DNA of 13,229 nt, from positions 1 to 13,229 of the forward strand of contig CAYRZU010000084.1 in the NCBI GenBank assembly GCA_964428895.1. The letters run 5' to 3'. The notes beneath the pieces are model-generated. The model was not told the DNA's origin and made no database searches. It saw only the letters and a list, made by a program, of their open reading frames with translations. This DNA comes from HyVt-337 sp964428895 (lineage in GTDB: Bacteria; Planctomycetota; Phycisphaerae; SM23-33). Below, in pieces: positions 1-5,709 of this stretch (positions within the stretch are counted from its first letter, which is position 1; every line of letters starts with the position of its first letter). The translations under genes and the position numbers were made by a program.

Positions 1-132
1 GTTGGCGTCGCAGACGGCCGTGATCTCAGGCCGGGCCGTCATCTCCGGCAGGTGGAACCACCGGGCGGCCGCACTGGCGAACTCCCGACCCATCAGACCA
101 CAACCGATAATGCCGAAGCGGATCGTCTTCAT
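1..132 (-). CDS. Gfo/Idh/MocA-family oxidoreductase, N-terminal fragment
   Basis: Only the first 44 codons are in the window; the gene runs off the left edge. The ATG at 132-130 is preceded on the minus strand by AGGAAAG with an 8-nt spacer, which fixes the start. The visible protein opens with a beta strand and the dinucleotide-binding loop GIIGCGLMG (G10-x-G12-x-x-G15), and ends VCDAN, where the Asp closing the second Rossmann strand is expected to contact the NAD(P) ribose. This is the typical N-terminus of Gfo/Idh/MocA dehydrogenases, which oxidise or reduce sugars, inositols and related polyols in the cytoplasm. It is the last visible gene of the minus-strand block, 117 nt after the aminotransferase, with two strong hairpins in that gap. 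The substrate cannot be told from the Rossmann part alone. The family is fairly certain; the specificity is unknown. Confidence 0.8.
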   Translation of the reverse strand, partial: MKTIRFGIIGCGLMGREFASAAARWFHLPEMTARPEITAVCDAN

Positions 133-173
133 GATCGCGTCTTTCCTAGAACAGCATCTCTTGGCACACCCAG

Positions 174-239
174 CGCGGCGGATTTCCTAATCCGCCGCGT
201 CCGTCACGCAGCAGGTGGTGGGTTAGGAAACCCATCACC
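174..239. repeat. Pair of inverted palindromes, REPIN-like
   Basis: Two hairpins lie between the aminotransferase stop and the Gfo/Idh/MocA start. The first has perfect 11-bp arms CGCGGCGGATT (174-184) and AATCCGCCGCG (189-199) with the 4-nt loop TCCT. The second has 11-bp arms at 214-224 and 229-239, with one G-T pair and the 4-nt loop AGGA. The cores are TTTCCTAA in the first and TTAGGAAA in the second, so the two palindromes are in opposite orientation, 14 nt apart. The arm sequence of the first recurs exactly at 3671-3696. Neither hairpin is followed by a T-run, so they are not simple intrinsic terminators. Two inverted REP-like units with a short linker is the usual REPIN layout, but no RAYT transposase is in the window. 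Confidence 0.7.
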
Positions 240-249
240 CTAGAGAATG

Positions 250-1608
250 CTAGCACAGTTCCTTTTCGGACTCGCCGATGGCCTCGTCGATGATGTCGAG
301 GCCCTTGATCAGCAGTTCGTCGCTCATCACGACCGGCGGGCTCATCCGCAGGATGTGGCCGGCCGGAATCCACGCCAGGCCCTTGGCGAACGCCTTCTGG
401 TAGACCAGCTTGCCGGCCTCGTCGAACGGTTCCTTGGTTCCGCGGTCCTTGACCAGCTCGATGCCCATCAGGCAGCCCTTGGCCCGAACGTCGCCGATGA
501 TGGGGTGCTCGTCCATCATCTTGGCCATGCGCTCGTTGGCCAGGTTGCCCAGGTGCGTGGATCGCTCGAGCAGGTTCTCTTCCTCGATCACTTCGATGCT
601 CGCCAGGGCCGCCGCACAGGCCATGGGGTTGCCGCCGTAGCTGGAAGATGCCGAGATCGACTCGAAGCTTTCCTTGTACTGCTCGCGAACCGCCACGCAA
701 GTGACCGGGAAGCCGTTGCCGAACCCCTTGCCGATGGAAACTACGTCGGGCACCACGTCCCAGTGTTCCATGCATAGCCACTTGCCCGTCCGAGCCCAAC
801 TGGTCAGCACTTCGTCGGCCATCAGCAGGATTTCGTTTTCATCGCAAAAGGCGCGCAGCTTAGGAAAGAAATCGTCGGGGGGCATGATGGTTCCGCCCCA
901 GCCTTGGATGGGTTCGAGGATGAAGGCCGCCACGTCGTGGACCGTCGCCCGATCCAGGTACTGGGCGTAGAACTCGATGTATTTGTCGGTATCGATCGTG
1001 CCGTCGGCCTTGGTCCACATCGGCCGGTACACGTCAGGCCGCGGCACCATGTGGAACCCCGGCGCCCGCGTGGGGCCATACACATGACTTCGCACGTGAC
1101 CGAGCGACACGCCGCCGTAGGTCTTGCCGTGGTAGTCGTAGAAGCAGGAGACCATTTCCTGCCGATTGGTGGCCGCCCGCAGCACGCGGAGGCCCGCCTC
1201 AACCGCCGTCGTGCCCGAGTCGTAGAACTGGAAGCCGTTCAGGTCGCCCGGCAGGACGTCAGCCAGCTTCTCCACCAGCGCCGTCTTGATCGGCGTGGTG
1301 AAGTCGTGACAGTTCATCAGCGTGTGGGCGGCCTTGGCGATGGCCTCGCTGATCTTGGGATGACAATGCCCCAATGTCGTTACGTAAATCCCGGACGAAA
1401 AATCCAGGTAGGTATTGCCGTCCACGTCCCGCAGCAGACAGCCCTCGCCCGATTCGAACACCACGGGAAAGAGCTTGACCTGCCCGCTGAGGCCCTTGAA
1501 GTAGGTCGTGCACCGCTCGTGCATTTCCTTGCTCTTCGGGCCCGGCGGGGCTACCACCACGTGCGGAATCTGCGTAACGTCGGGGGCTGCGGATCTTCCG
1601 GCTGCCAT
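250..1608 (-). CDS. Class-III PLP-dependent aminotransferase
   Basis: The protein has 452 aa, the usual size for class-III (ornithine/GABA type) aminotransferases. I chose the ATG at 1608 because AAGGAGTT lies 6 nt upstream; an in-frame upstream start at 1671 has no such site. Visible family motifs are SGT at 131-133 with following TAVEA (cofactor phosphate loop), YHGKTYGG at 159-166, LEPIQGWGG at 231-239, ADEVLTSWARTGK at 264-276 with D265 for the PLP ring nitrogen, and SIGKGFGNGFP at 291-301 with K294 as the Schiff-base lysine. All catalytic residues are present, so the enzyme should be active in the cytoplasm, moving an amino group from an omega-amino compound or amino acid to a 2-oxo acid. 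Subfamily and substrate are not clear; GABA, taurine, 2,2-dialkylglycine and sugar-derived amines are all handled by this class. It has its own candidate promoter after the PEP-CTERM terminator. Confidence 0.9.
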   Translation of the reverse strand: MAAGRSAAPDVTQIPHVVVAPPGPKSKEMHERCTTYFKGLSGQVKLFPVVFESGEGCLLRDVDGNTYLDFSSGIYVTTLGHCHPKISEAIAKAAHTLMNCHDFTTPIKTALVEKLADVLPGDLNGFQFYDSGTTAVEAGLRVLRAATNRQEMVSCFYDYHGKTYGGVSLGHVRSHVYGPTRAPGFHMVPRPDVYRPMWTKADGTIDTDKYIEFYAQYLDRATVHDVAAFILEPIQGWGGTIMPPDDFFPKLRAFCDENEILLMADEVLTSWARTGKWLCMEHWDVVPDVVSIGKGFGNGFPVTCVAVREQYKESFESISASSSYGGNPMACAAALASIEVIEEENLLERSTHLGNLANERMAKMMDEHPIIGDVRAKGCLMGIELVKDRGTKEPFDEAGKLVYQKAFAKGLAWIPAGHILRMSPPVVMSDELLIKGLDIIDEAIGESEKELC

Positions 1609-1642
1609 CAAATCAACTCCTTGCTTGGTGATTGAGCCCCCC

Positions 1643-1671
1643 ATTTGAGCAGGATCGCCGCCGATGTTCAA
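1643..1671 (-). promoter_or_regulatory. Candidate sigma70-type promoter for the aminotransferase
   Basis: On the minus strand TTGAAC (1671-1666) and TCAAAT (1648-1643) are separated by exactly 17 nt. Each hexamer matches the consensus at 4 of 6 positions. The pair lies between the PEP-CTERM terminator and the aminotransferase ribosome binding site, and would give a leader of about 28 nt. The position is right, but the match is moderate and the sigma factor preferences of this organism are unknown. Confidence 0.35.
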
Positions 1672-1680
1672 CGCTCGCGC

Positions 1681-1715
1681 AAAAAGCCGGGCGGAGGCCG
1701 ATCGGTCGCCGCCCG
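1681..1715 (-). terminator. Intrinsic terminator after the PEP-CTERM gene
   Basis: Arms CGGGCGG (1688-1694) and CCGCCCG (1709-1715) form a 7-bp GC stem. After one mismatch, four further pairs (1696-1699 with 1704-1707, one of them G-T) close on a GATC loop. On the minus strand the stem is followed, after GC, by TTTTT (1685-1681). It starts 25 nt after the PEP-CTERM stop codon, the classical layout of a rho-independent terminator. It separates that gene from the aminotransferase. Confidence 0.75.
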
Positions 1716-1739
1716 TCCAACTGGCTCGACAGTAGGCCG

Positions 1740-2456
1740 CTACCGGCGGCGGACAGCCGCGATGCCGACCGCGCCCAAGGCCAGCAAGCTCATCGTAGTC
1801 GGCTCGGGGATTTCGCCGGCCAGGATTGTCTCGCCGGCCGTAGTCTCGTAGGCGAAGCGGTGGAGGGTTACCTCATTTCGGGCCTGCCCAACGGTGATGT
1901 CCGCCCAGCCGTAATGACGCCCGTCCACGTCGTCAATGTAGAAGCCCATATACCCCCGGGGCGAGGGAGAGTAGGCCCAGTCGCCAACGAGCACGGGGAA
2001 CCAGAACATGTTGAAGTGCGAATCCTCCGTGGTGAAGCCGCTGGCGCTGCCGATCGGATCGTCGGTCTCAAGGTAGTTGGCCAAGTAAGCGCTGTGCATA
2101 CCGACCTCGTGGTAGTAGGCGACAATACCGGCGCCCGGGCCGGGGTCGGCCAGGCTGGAGTCCGGGCCAGCCAACCCGCGATGCATCAGCGTGATCGCGC
2201 CGGTGCGGTCGGTGACCGGATCGATTTCGGTGTCATCGACCAGAACCGTCCCGTCGAGCTTGAACAGGATCAGGTCGTACTCCCCGCTGGCAAAGTGCGG
2301 ACAACTGTCGAACCATCCGCCGCCACCGTGCTTGTAGTAGGCGACGGTCGGGTCGGTCAGGGCGTCACCGAGGGCCGTCCCGCTGCCAGCCAACACCCCG
2401 GCCGCCAATGAGAACGCAGCCAGTTTCTGTTTCAGACGATTGATGTGCTTGCGCAT
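1740..2456 (-). CDS. PEP-CTERM sorting-domain exported protein, function unknown
   Basis: The protein has 238 aa. The ATG at 2456 is preferred over an upstream GTG at 2483 because GGGAGG lies 11 nt before it and because it begins directly with a signal peptide: a basic start (MRKHINRLKQK), a hydrophobic stretch to about residue 24, and a likely cleavage near ALG at about 29-31. The C-terminus is a textbook PEP-CTERM signal: IPEPT at 216-220, a hydrophobic helix, and the final RRR. Proteins with this tail are processed by an exosortase (EpsH/XrtA family) and usually end up at the cell surface or in extracellular polymer. The middle (about 31-215) is rich in Asp, Gly, Tyr and Trp and has no motif I recognise; it looks like a beta-rich secreted domain. 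It stands between metabolic genes but has its own candidate promoter and terminator, so it is probably a separate unit. No exosortase is in the window. Confidence 0.85.
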   Translation of the reverse strand: MRKHINRLKQKLAAFSLAAGVLAGSGTALGDALTDPTVAYYKHGGGGWFDSCPHFASGEYDLILFKLDGTVLVDDTEIDPVTDRTGAITLMHRGLAGPDSSLADPGPGAGIVAYYHEVGMHSAYLANYLETDDPIGSASGFTTEDSHFNMFWFPVLVGDWAYSPSPRGYMGFYIDDVDGRHYGWADITVGQARNEVTLHRFAYETTAGETILAGEIPEPTTMSLLALGAVGIAAVRRR

Positions 2457-2488
2457 GGTCCCACTACCTCCCAATCCGATCACCCTCC

Positions 2489-2518
2489 CTGGCGTGATAT
2501 GCTTGCCAACAACGCCAG
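2489..2518 (-). promoter_or_regulatory. Inverted repeat overlapping the PEP-CTERM promoter
   Basis: CTGGCGT (2489-2495) and ACGCCAG (2512-2518) are perfect 7-bp inverted arms with a 16-nt centre. The upstream arm touches the candidate -10 box of the PEP-CTERM promoter and the rest covers the expected transcription start, which is where repressors often bind. Because URO-D gene 1 ends at 2557 on the same strand, the same sequence could instead act as a hairpin at the 3' end of its transcript; no T-run follows it. Confidence 0.35.
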
Positions 2519-2545
2519 TTTACCCCCTCCAGCCCGGCACATCAA
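2517..2545 (-). promoter_or_regulatory. Candidate sigma70-type promoter for the PEP-CTERM gene
   Basis: On the minus strand TTGATG (2545-2540) and TAAACT (2522-2517) are 17 nt apart, each 4 of 6 to consensus. The predicted start would leave a leader of roughly 54 nt before the ATG at 2456. It lies in the 100-nt gap after the URO-D gene 1 stop. The gene also has its own terminator, which supports an independent transcription unit. Confidence 0.4.
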
Positions 2546-2556
2546 GGCCGCATCCG

Positions 2557-3657
2557 TCACGCGCCCAGCATGTGGCGCTTCTTCTCCCAGTAGTACATGA
2601 AGTTGTCGTAGGAAATGTCCGGCGGGATCCAGTGGTCGAGGGTGGGTGTGTAGCCGCCTTCGAAAGTCAGGGGGATTTTGGCCTCGAGTTCGGCGTCGAT
2701 TGATGCACGGTCTTTCATGAGGGCGGTTTTGTCGATGCCGCCGGAGATCAGCAAGTCGCGGCCGTACTCCTTGCGGTAGGCATAGATGTCGTTCCCGCAG
2801 ACCTGCTCCATCGGGAACACGCCGTTGATGCCCGCGTCCAGCCACAGCGGAATCAACTCGGACACGTCGCCATCGCAATCGACGAAGATCACATCCACCC
2901 CGGCCGACCGGATGACCTCCACGATCCGCTTGTAGCGCGGGACCATGAACGTCTTGAACATCTCCGGCGAAATCAAAGGGCCGGTGCGAAAGCACATGTC
3001 TTCCCACAACTGCACGTAGGTGATCGGGGCTTCGGCCAGGGCCTTCTTGAGAACGGTGATCGAGAACTCCGTGGAGAACTCCATCATGTCCTCGATCATG
3101 TCCGGCTCGTCGTAGAACGCGTAGAGCACGCGCTCGGGCCCTAACAGCATGCGGCAGAAGCCGAACAAGCTCGGCCCGCCGTAGTAGTTCATCACCAACC
3201 CATATAGATGAAGGATCTTCCCCGCTGACTGCCACGCCGCGCACTGGGCGGGCCAATCCTTGGGATACCGGCCGGGATCGGTCGGGTCGAGCCGCTTCTT
3301 GATGGCCTCCCAGTCGGCGCGCGTCTTGACCGGGAAGCTCTCGTACTCGGGCATGGACCGGTCCGGCCGATCCACGAATTGCCGATAAACCAACCCCATG
3401 CGGTCCTGCATGGTGAAGGTCTCGTCGTCCTCGGTTAGCACCTTCTCTTCGAACGGCGGTCGCATGCCGAAGTCGGGTACCACGCGCTCAGCCGTGTCGC
3501 AATCGCCCTGCCAGGCTTGGACGGCCTCGAACGACAGATCGGTCTCGTTCATCCACGTGCCGACCGTGGAATCCCACGCCCCCAGCTCAATGAGCGGCGG
3601 CCGATCGACAGCCTCAAACCGCATGTGGGCCAAATAGCGTTGGTGGGGTGTCATCAT
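2557..3657 (-). CDS. URO-D superfamily protein 1 (uroporphyrinogen decarboxylase-like)
   Basis: The protein has 366 aa. It starts with tandem ATG codons at 3657 and 3654; no strong ribosome site precedes them, only TAGGCGG abutting the start. The N-terminus has the family signature (TPHQRYLAHMRFEAVDRPP, residues 3-21). Further family segments are YYGGPSLFGF at 158-167, SPEMFKTFMVPRYKRI at 230-245, VDCDGDVSELIPLWLDAGI at 259-277 and the ISGGIDK strand at 304-310. This TIM-barrel superfamily (COG0407) contains both true heme-pathway HemE and corrinoid- or cobamide-linked methyltransferases such as MtaA and CmuA. The methyltransferase zinc motif His-x-Cys is not present; the equivalent place reads VDCDGD. 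With two more paralogues nearby and no heme genes, a heme role is unlikely. It follows the sugar-isomerase-like gene in the same operon, suggesting a joint catabolic role. The exact reaction is unknown. Confidence 0.85.
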   Translation of the reverse strand: MMTPHQRYLAHMRFEAVDRPPLIELGAWDSTVGTWMNETDLSFEAVQAWQGDCDTAERVVPDFGMRPPFEEKVLTEDDETFTMQDRMGLVYRQFVDRPDRSMPEYESFPVKTRADWEAIKKRLDPTDPGRYPKDWPAQCAAWQSAGKILHLYGLVMNYYGGPSLFGFCRMLLGPERVLYAFYDEPDMIEDMMEFSTEFSITVLKKALAEAPITYVQLWEDMCFRTGPLISPEMFKTFMVPRYKRIVEVIRSAGVDVIFVDCDGDVSELIPLWLDAGINGVFPMEQVCGNDIYAYRKEYGRDLLISGGIDKTALMKDRASIDAELEAKIPLTFEGGYTPTLDHWIPPDISYDNFMYYWEKKRHMLGA

Positions 3658-3669
3658 CCGCCTACCGTC

Positions 3670-3697
3670 GCGCGGCGGATTCGGAAATCCGCCGCGC
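3670..3697. repeat. Solo copy of the REP-like palindrome
   Basis: Perfect 12-bp arms GCGCGGCGGATT (3670-3681) and AATCCGCCGCGC (3686-3697) enclose the loop CGGA. The inner 11 bp of both arms are identical to the palindrome at 174-199, 3.5 kb away, and only the loop differs (TCCT there). It lies in the 66-nt gap between the sugar-isomerase-like gene and URO-D gene 1, ending 12 nt before the URO-D start, so it may affect that gene's translation or protect the upstream message end. Confidence 0.7.
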
Positions 3698-3723
3698 TGA
3701 GATCACTTTCTGGCTTCCGGCCG

Positions 3724-4470
3724 CTACAACAGTGCCCGAATCGCTTCGACGCACTTGGCGATGGAGGCGGTGGGGTCTTCCGGCTCGCCTTCGTATTCGA
3801 TGACGGCCGATCCGTCGAAGCCGACATCCTCCAGCGCCTTGAGCACGCCGGGTAAGTCCAACACGCCCGTGCCGAGCACGACGTCTTCGGGCTTGCGCTC
3901 GCGGTCGAAGATGAAGTCCTTGAAGTGGATGCCGTGGACGCGATCGCCGAACTCGCGAATCATGGCCACGGGGTCTTCCCCGGCGTCCAGGGCCCAGGCG
4001 GTGTCCAGCAGTAGGCCGATACGCTTGGAGGTGTTCTTGAACACCCAGCGGAGCATCTCGTTATTGCCGAACGCGTGGCTGCCGCCGTGGTTGTGGATGC
4101 CCAGGACCACGTCGAACTCTTCAGCCAGCTTCTCGGCGGTCTTGAAGGCGTTGTGGATGTTGTCCAGGTCGAACCCGCCGATCATCAGCACCTTGGCGCC
4201 GGCCTTTTGGGCGAACTCGCAGCGGACGCGCTCGTCGGCTTCGTCGCCGGCGAAGTTGTCGGCCGTCATCGCGGGGATGCCGATCCCGGCGTCCTTGAGG
4301 GCAGCCACGGTGGCATCGAAGCCGGCCGGGTCATCGAACGTAAAGTGCACGCCGAAGCCGCACAGCTCGACCGTCGAGAGATTGCAGCTCTTGACCGCCT
4401 CGATGGTCCGAGCAATGTCGAACTCGCGGAAGCAAAATGTTTGAACGCCAAGTGTGCTGGACAGGTCCAT
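3724..4470 (-). CDS. Sugar phosphate isomerase/epimerase-like TIM barrel (AP endonuclease 2 fold)
   Basis: The protein has 248 aa. The ATG at 4470 has AAGGAG 8 nt upstream on the minus strand; the frame stays open to 4620 but that extension is low-complexity and overlaps the divergent gene. It is a xylose-isomerase-like barrel. The likely metal and substrate residues sit at strand ends: E35 in VELCGFG, H126 and H128 in IHNHGG, D156 in LLDTAW, H182 in GIHFKDF, and E225 or E227 in VIEYEGE. Family members isomerise or epimerise sugars, keto-sugars and inositols with a divalent metal, and often sit next to Gfo/Idh/MocA oxidoreductases, one of which ends this gene block. It is the first gene of the minus-strand block, next to a divergent promoter region, and probably shares a transcript with URO-D gene 1. 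The substrate is unknown. An endonuclease role is unlikely given the metabolic context. Confidence 0.85.
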   Translation of the reverse strand: MDLSSTLGVQTFCFREFDIARTIEAVKSCNLSTVELCGFGVHFTFDDPAGFDATVAALKDAGIGIPAMTADNFAGDEADERVRCEFAQKAGAKVLMIGGFDLDNIHNAFKTAEKLAEEFDVVLGIHNHGGSHAFGNNEMLRWVFKNTSKRIGLLLDTAWALDAGEDPVAMIREFGDRVHGIHFKDFIFDRERKPEDVVLGTGVLDLPGVLKALEDVGFDGSAVIEYEGEPEDPTASIAKCVEAIRALL

Positions 4471-4485
4471 GGAGAGCTCCTTTTC

Positions 4486-4525
4486 GTTTCCGGTTGGTCC
4501 GCAAGGCCCTATTGCTACCGGAAAC
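4486..4525. promoter_or_regulatory. Inverted repeat in the divergent intergenic region, operator candidate
   Basis: GTTTCCGGT (4486-4494) and ACCGGAAAC (4517-4525) are perfect 9-bp inverted arms with a 22-nt centre. Their midpoints are 31 bp apart, close to three helical turns, so two bound regulator subunits would face the same side. The repeat lies between the two divergent genes, nearer the minus-strand one, whose candidate -10 (TAGCAA at 4517-4512, with TTGCGG at 4540-4535, 17 nt apart) overlaps the right arm by one base. No regulator gene is in the window to match it to. Confidence 0.4.
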
Positions 4526-4548
4526 CCCCTTCGGCCGCAACAGGCCGA

Positions 4549-4577
4549 TTGACACCCCCCGCCGTGACCGATAGCGT
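4549..4577 (+). promoter_or_regulatory. Candidate promoter for the plus-strand block
   Basis: A perfect TTGACA (4549-4554) is followed after 17 nt by TAGCGT (4572-4577), a weak -10 with 3 of 6 matches. The expected transcription start near 4584 lies about 26 nt before the GTG start of URO-D gene 2. The -35 is convincing; the weak -10 would fit a promoter that needs an activator. Confidence 0.4.
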
Positions 4578-4609
4578 GCGGGTGGTTGAGCGACCTGGGA
4601 GAGCGTAGC

Positions 4610-5677
4610 GTGTCGGGCATTTCGGATCAGCTTCGCGAGCGGATGGAACGGCTGGCGCTGGCGGCCAAGGGCAAGGCCGACTGCGTGCCGGTGACGGCCC
4701 AGGTGCGTCACCACGCGGCCCGGCTGGCGGGGAAACCCACGCAGAACTTCTACATGGACGCTGCAACGTTCATCGACTGCCAACTGGCCGCCACCGAGCT
4801 GTACCAGCTCGACTCGCTGACCACGCATTACGATTTCTACAACATCGAGGCGGAGGCGCTGGGGCAGGCGTTCATCTGGAACGAGAACGAAGCGCCCGAA
4901 GCCGACCCCAGCCGTCGCTTGCTGGAATCAGCCGGGGATTGGCGCAAGCTCAAGCCGATCCAGACGGGCCAGGCCGGCCGCATGCCCTATGTGCTGGAGA
5001 TCAACCAACAGCTGATCGATCTGGGTCTGGCGCCGAAGATCCGCTTCTGCGGGCCGGTCACGTTGGCGTCGAAGCTGATGGGGCTGGATGAGCTGCTCGT
5101 CGCCTGCATGACCGAGCCGGATGAGGTCCACGCGCTGCTGGCGTTCCTGACCGACGAGGTAATCGCCCCGTGGATCATCTGCCAGCGTGAGCGGGCCGGG
5201 GCCGATGACGCCGCCGGCGGCGCCGACGCCAACGCCTCCCCACCCATGATGACCCCGCCGATGATCCGCGAGTTTTGCCTGCCCTGCGTCCAGCGCCTCC
5301 GGGAGAGTGTGGGCAAGGTGCGGCTGGCCGCGATTTGGGGCGAAAGCGTGCTGGAAGACCCAACGGAGCTGCTGGATATCAAGCGTGTGCTCTACCCCGG
5401 CACGCTGCAGGCGCTGGACCCGGATGTCACCGCGCTCGGCCCGGCTGTCTTCAAGCAGTACGCTGATCAGCATCGCATGACGCTGGCGATGGGCATCGAC
5501 GCCGCCCTGCTCGAGCGTGGCCCCGTCGACGCCATCGAAGCCCGCACCCGCCACTTCATCGACGTGGCTGGCCGCGACGGACGGTTTGTGCTCTTCCTCA
5601 ACGACATCCCCTACCGCACGCCACCCGAGCACGTCCACGCGGCTGTCAAGGTCGCTCACGACTGCCGCCACGATTGA
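4610..5677 (+). CDS. URO-D superfamily protein 2 (uroporphyrinogen decarboxylase-like)
   Basis: The protein has 355 aa. I chose the GTG at 4610 because GGGAGAG (4597-4603) lies 6 nt upstream; the frame also has a TTG at 4586 without a site. Family segments include PVTAQVRHHAARLAG (27-41), YDFYNIEAEALGQ (74-86), FCGPVTLASKLMGLDELL (147-164), a region with SPPMMTPPMIREFCLPCVQRL (210-230) and a C-terminal strand-helix NDIPYRTPPEHVHAAV. In this group of the superfamily the N-terminal half often resembles the MtaA/CmuA methyltransferases. The His-x-Cys zinc motif is not visible; the corresponding strand reads LAAIWGES (239-246). It is diverged from proteins 1 and 3, so it is not a recent duplicate. 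It leads the plus-strand block and ends 32 nt before the glycyl radical enzyme, which suggests the two act together. The reaction is unknown; it could be methyl transfer or decarboxylation. Confidence 0.8.
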   Translation: MSGISDQLRERMERLALAAKGKADCVPVTAQVRHHAARLAGKPTQNFYMDAATFIDCQLAATELYQLDSLTTHYDFYNIEAEALGQAFIWNENEAPEADPSRRLLESAGDWRKLKPIQTGQAGRMPYVLEINQQLIDLGLAPKIRFCGPVTLASKLMGLDELLVACMTEPDEVHALLAFLTDEVIAPWIICQRERAGADDAAGGADANASPPMMTPPMIREFCLPCVQRLRESVGKVRLAAIWGESVLEDPTELLDIKRVLYPGTLQALDPDVTALGPAVFKQYADQHRMTLAMGIDAALLERGPVDAIEARTRHFIDVAGRDGRFVLFLNDIPYRTPPEHVHAAVKVAHDCRHD

Positions 5678-5700
5678 AATCCTGAAATCCCTGCTATAAT
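5674..5700 (+). promoter_or_regulatory. Extended -10 promoter just before the glycyl radical enzyme gene
   Basis: TATAAT at 5695-5700 is a perfect -10 box preceded by TGC, giving the full extended -10 motif TGnTATAAT. TTGAAA (5674-5679, 5 of 6 to the -35 consensus) lies 15 nt upstream, a short but tolerable spacing for an extended -10. In GC-rich DNA this is unlikely to be chance. Transcription would start near 5707, only about 3 nt before the ATG at 5710, so the message would be leaderless or nearly so. The -35 begins just before the stop codon of URO-D gene 2, and a tandem TGAAATCC repeat (5675-5690) fills most of the spacer. Confidence 0.55.
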
Positions 5701-5709
5701 GAAGGACTT

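Noticed and set aside
247..777. Plus-strand open frames opposite the aminotransferase
   Set aside because: Their sequences are rich in Arg, His and Asp with no domain, while the minus strand carries all aminotransferase motifs.
4471..4620. N-terminal extension of the sugar-isomerase-like protein to 4620
   Set aside because: The extra 50 residues are low-complexity and would overlap the start of the divergent URO-D gene, while the ATG at 4470 has a good ribosome site and starts at the first barrel strand.
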